Shown: positions 34,233-36,717 of the stretch, piece after piece | Position numbering within the stretch: position 1 is the first letter of the stretch | Layout: each line of letters opens with the position of its first letter | From: Acidimicrobiia bacterium | GTDB lineage: Bacteria; Actinomycetota; Acidimicrobiia; Acidimicrobiales; Bin134 | Direction: 5' to 3' | Assembly: GCA_009843865.1 (NCBI GenBank) | Contig: VYCQ01000018.1 | Coordinates: forward strand, 1-36,717 | DNA length: 36,717 nt | Program-made: the position numbers and the translations under genes | The notes under the pieces: model-generated | Told to the model about the DNA's origin: nothing | The model's input: the letters and a program-made list of their open reading frames with translations, nothing else | The model's database searches: none

Positions 34233-35273
34233 ATGGGATCGGTGCTAACGCGGGGATTGGAGACTGCGGGCTCGGGAACTCTCGTTTCGGAGGCTGCGGT
34301 CACCGAGGCTGTGGAGTTGGCATCTCCTGTGGAGTGGGGGGTTCCTGGTTTGGAGGATGCCCGACGTTTAGGCGAGGGGTTCGTGGTGCTGGGGGCCATT
34401 GAGGTATTGGTGTTCGGGTCTGTAGCCCGGGGCGAGGCGGTCGATGGCAGCGACATCGATTTGGTGGCGGTGTTCGACGATTTGGGCGATTATCGTTGTC
34501 GGCCGGACCTTGAGCGGTGTCTGGTCAAAAGGGCGGGTGAGTTGTTGGATTTCGAGGTTGATGTGTGGGTTACCGACCGCCCCGAGTGGGCGCGGCGCAC
34601 AACCGTGGTGTCGTCGTCGTTGGAGGCGGCCATCGCCGATGAAGCTGTGTTGGTGGCAGTTCGCGGCCAATGCAACGACACGGATGTGGATTGGGGAAAG
34701 GAGATCGGGATGCCGCCTGACAACAGGGCCGAGGCGCTGAGCAGGCTGGAGGATGTCCGCAATGCCTTGAGCCGGGTAGAGGACCGCTTGGACGAGGGCC
34801 CCCGGGAACAAAGGGCCGCCTCGGTAGGTAGCGCCCGCCGCCACAGCGAGGCGCGCTATGAGCGGATGGTCGACGTATGCGTCCATTCGCAGAAGGCCAT
34901 CGAGAGCGCCATGAAGACTGTGGTCTGTCTTGTGGGTGGCAGCCCCGAGCGGATTCACTCCCTCGACAGGCTGGCGGCGAGGATTCCATCACCGTACCGG
35001 GATGTGACGAAGCCAGCCACGGACCCCGCAAACAAGACCACGCTAGAGGAGATCTCGCTTTGGCACCGCGCTGGCCCTTATTCTGACGAGCGGCCCGATC
35101 TCACCTTGGCCCAGATTGAAGTTACCGCCGCCGAACTCGCCCGCATTGCCCGCGACACCGCCGAAACCCTTGTCCGCCACTTTGAGGCAGCAGACGATGC
35201 CCGCACCCTTATCGCCGATATCGCCGACACCGTTGGAACGGTACGCGTTGTTCTAGCCAACCCCTATAACTAA
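34233..35273 (+). CDS. Single-chain nucleotidyltransferase-HEPN fusion
   Basis: 346-residue protein joining two halves of a MntA/HepT-type module. Residues about 45-150 are a minimal nucleotidyltransferase: LVFGSVARGEAVDGSDIDL with Gly62-Ser63 and Asp74-x-Asp76, then FEVDVWVT. Residues about 205-340 form a helical HEPN domain of the general type (VHSQKAIESAMKTVVCLVGG, IHSLDRLAARI, TLEEISLWHRAGPYSDERPDL, AAELARIARDTAETLVRHF). In MntA/HepT pairs the nucleotidyltransferase AMPylates and silences the HEPN RNase (family knowledge). Here both are in one chain, so silencing could act in cis. I do not see an unambiguous catalytic R-x4-6-H near the C-terminus, so RNase activity is uncertain. It may instead be a fused, inactive form or an antibiotic-type nucleotidyltransferase. 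Confidence 0.8.
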   Translation: MGSVLTRGLETAGSGTLVSEAAVTEAVELASPVEWGVPGLEDARRLGEGFVVLGAIEVLVFGSVARGEAVDGSDIDLVAVFDDLGDYRCRPDLERCLVKRAGELLDFEVDVWVTDRPEWARRTTVVSSSLEAAIADEAVLVAVRGQCNDTDVDWGKEIGMPPDNRAEALSRLEDVRNALSRVEDRLDEGPREQRAASVGSARRHSEARYERMVDVCVHSQKAIESAMKTVVCLVGGSPERIHSLDRLAARIPSPYRDVTKPATDPANKTTLEEISLWHRAGPYSDERPDLTLAQIEVTAAELARIARDTAETLVRHFEAADDARTLIADIADTVGTVRVVLANPYN

Positions 35274-35344
35274 CCTCTCCACGATTAGCGGGGAAGCTCA
35301 GCCGCTTGTGGACGAATGATTGGCCGAGCGGAGTAGAAGCCTTA

Positions 35345-35370
35345 CGGACATTTGATGGATATAATGTCCG
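35345..35370. promoter_or_regulatory. Palindromic operator over TATAAT of fic
   Basis: CGGACATT (35345-35352) and AATGTCCG (35363-35370) are perfect inverted repeats with a 10-base spacer. TATAAT at 35360-35365 lies within the palindrome, so a bound repressor would cover the -10 box. Related half sites appear at 35309-35313 (TGGAC) and 35386-35391 (TGGACA). The Fic protein has its own C-terminal winged helix and may bind here. Confidence 0.65.
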
Positions 35371-35411
35371 CAAGGGTTGTTCTTGTGGACATCGGGCAGG
35401 AGGGCTCGCCA

Positions 35412-36611
35412 GTGTCGGAGATCGTCACGCGGACATGGCAAGAGCAGGCTGGCGGTGTGCCGGTGCAGCATCAGGGCGTGTATTCGGCGTTCATCCCCGA
35501 CACCATCGCCAACTGGTCTCCGCATTTGGACGCCGACACCGAGCGCGCCATGGCTGATGCGGCCATTGCCTTGATGAGGTATCAGATCGGCGGCAGCCAG
35601 GCATTCGCCCCTGAGTGGATAGTGAACCATGCCGAAGGTCTGGCTTCGAGCACAATGGAGGGTGTTCACTCTCCATTGTGGAGGGTGGCGCAGGCCGAGG
35701 CGCTACCCGATCCCGCTTCTCCCACAGCCGAAGACGACTTGCAATCGGCCGCGAATGTCGACATCACCTCCGCCGCTGTGGACATGGGACTCTCTGGGGC
35801 CGATTTGTCCGTGGACGACCTGTGCGAGTTGAACGGGACCCTGATGGCCGTGTCGGCAAAAGCGGCCCAGTTCGGGAGGCTGCGGAAAGAGCAGAACTGG
35901 ATTGGCGGGATGACGCCTGTACGGGCGGTCTACGTTCCGCCTCCGCCGGAGTCGGTTCCATGGCTCATGGAAGATCTGGTTTGGTTCTGCAACAACTCAG
36001 AGATGGCTCCGGTGTTCGCCGCCGCGCTGGCACACTGGCAATTCGAAACAGTGCATCCGTTTGCCGACGGGAACGGTCGCACCGGGCGCGCCCTCATCCA
36101 CTACGTCTTGGCCCGGCGCGGTATGGTCGGCAAGCCCACTGTGCCGATCAGCGCTATTTTGGTCCAGGACAAGGCAAGGTACATATCTTCTCTTGACACT
36201 GCGAGGCATCTAGGCCCTCCCAACAGCCCAGAGCGCCTAGATGGGATAGCCCGGTGGGCCAAGCATTTCGCGGAGTCGCTCGTCCACGCCTGCGACTACG
36301 GAGAGAGGCTCAAGGCGGCCACGTCAGCAGTACGACAGTCATGGTCGCAAGCGCTGCCGAATCCGACACCGGCGCAAATGAGGCTCATGGAAATGCTCGG
36401 GAGCACACCAGTCATCAACGCCAAGATCGCAGCAACCGGGATCGGCGCAGACGAGCAAACAGCGAGAAGAGCGATTGCCAGGCTCGTTGAGGCAGGGATA
36501 CTCGAACAGCGGGGCGATGCCCGCAGAAACCGCATATTCCAGGCTCCTGCTGTCCTTCAATGTGTCGACATGGCAGTCTCACAGGTCTTCGAAACCGAAA
36601 CAGCCCCATAG
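35412..36611 (+). CDS. Fic-domain AMPylase with C-terminal winged helix
   Basis: 399-residue Fic/DOC protein that transfers AMP (or a related group) to target proteins. The active site is HPFADGNGRTGR starting at His215. The inhibitory motif S79-x3-E83-G84 is N-terminal, as in class II Fic proteins, so the enzyme is probably self-inhibited. Residues about 330-390 form a winged helix (TPAQMRLMEMLG, GADEQTARRAIARLVEAGILEQ). GTG 35412 is chosen over ATG 35352 because AGGAGGG lies seven bases before it and because TATAAT and the palindrome cover the earlier codons. It stands alone with no separate antitoxin, as expected for class II. No frame damage. Confidence 0.92.
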   Translation: MSEIVTRTWQEQAGGVPVQHQGVYSAFIPDTIANWSPHLDADTERAMADAAIALMRYQIGGSQAFAPEWIVNHAEGLASSTMEGVHSPLWRVAQAEALPDPASPTAEDDLQSAANVDITSAAVDMGLSGADLSVDDLCELNGTLMAVSAKAAQFGRLRKEQNWIGGMTPVRAVYVPPPPESVPWLMEDLVWFCNNSEMAPVFAAALAHWQFETVHPFADGNGRTGRALIHYVLARRGMVGKPTVPISAILVQDKARYISSLDTARHLGPPNSPERLDGIARWAKHFAESLVHACDYGERLKAATSAVRQSWSQALPNPTPAQMRLMEMLGSTPVINAKIAATGIGADEQTARRAIARLVEAGILEQRGDARRNRIFQAPAVLQCVDMAVSQVFETETAP

Positions 36612-36717
36612 CCGATCGCCAAAACAACAGCGACAAAACGTTGCGAGTTGTTTGGGTGGGTGATGGGTTCGGTTCCGAGTGCTCGCAGCAGTTGATACGG
36701 TGTGAATGGCTCACGGG
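36612..36717. other. Right edge, no gene called
   Basis: The 106 bases after the fic stop contain no frame with coding character and no clear terminator. Confidence 0.4.

Overview
The window is a mosaic of bacterial chromosome and accessory DNA, most likely from an actinobacterium, possibly Acidimicrobiia-like (inference). Support for this includes many GTG/TTG starts and a near-consensus LexA box of the Gram-positive/actinobacterial type. Several genes also have a TANNNT -10 box only a few bases before the start codon, which suggests leaderless mRNAs. G+C content and codon use change abruptly between blocks.

Block 1 (1-17.6 kb, G+C-rich) looks like an integrated island ending at a tRNA-Arg(CCU) gene (17602-17676) with a P4-type tyrosine integrase beside the tRNA 3' end. 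It carries a dense defence cluster. A translationally coupled operon encodes a Cas4/Dna2-type Fe-S nuclease, an unknown middle protein and an SF1B helicase, in effect a split Dna2. Facing it is a UvrD helicase-RecB nuclease fusion, and divergent from that a type III restriction-modification pair (Mod, Res). The middle gene and the UvrD gene are each interrupted by in-frame stop codons while the frame is otherwise intact. Further right are a small gene under a possible SOS box, a three-gene AbiEi/unknown/DUF6036 nucleotidyltransferase toxin-antitoxin-like operon, an unrecognised 178-residue protein and the integrase.

Block 2 (17.7-22.5 kb) looks like host core: a methyltransferase with a probable CTG start, a SHOCT-like small protein, and the conserved operon of circularly permuted ATP-grasp, alpha-E and transglutaminase-like proteins. 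Between it and ligA lie a decayed FitA/VapC toxin-antitoxin pair and a clearly A+T-rich type II restriction-modification pair (Dam-like methylase plus PD-(D/E)XK-like endonuclease). The NAD-dependent DNA ligase (25.0-28.0 kb) is oversized at 976 residues, with a duplicated helix-hairpin-helix domain.

Block 3 (28.1-36.7 kb, G+C-rich again) is a second defence and toxin-antitoxin cluster. It holds a DUF262-HNH-AlbA_2 (GmrSD-like plus Schlafen-like) fusion, fragments of an AAA ATPase and of a second hipBA locus, a DUF6088/AbiEi-like regulator, a DUF4143 ATPase with phased operators, a HipB with a HipA that lacks the kinase core, a single-chain nucleotidyltransferase-HEPN fusion, and a Fic protein with a palindromic operator over its -10 box. 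Two 39-bp near-identical direct repeats (30385, 34011) bracket part of this block.

The strongest candidates for something undescribed are the split-Dna2/UvrD-RecB/type III cluster, the DUF262-AlbA_2 fusion, the enlarged LigA, and the recurrence of in-frame nonsense codons in otherwise intact genes. All family assignments are by reading motifs; no database search was run.
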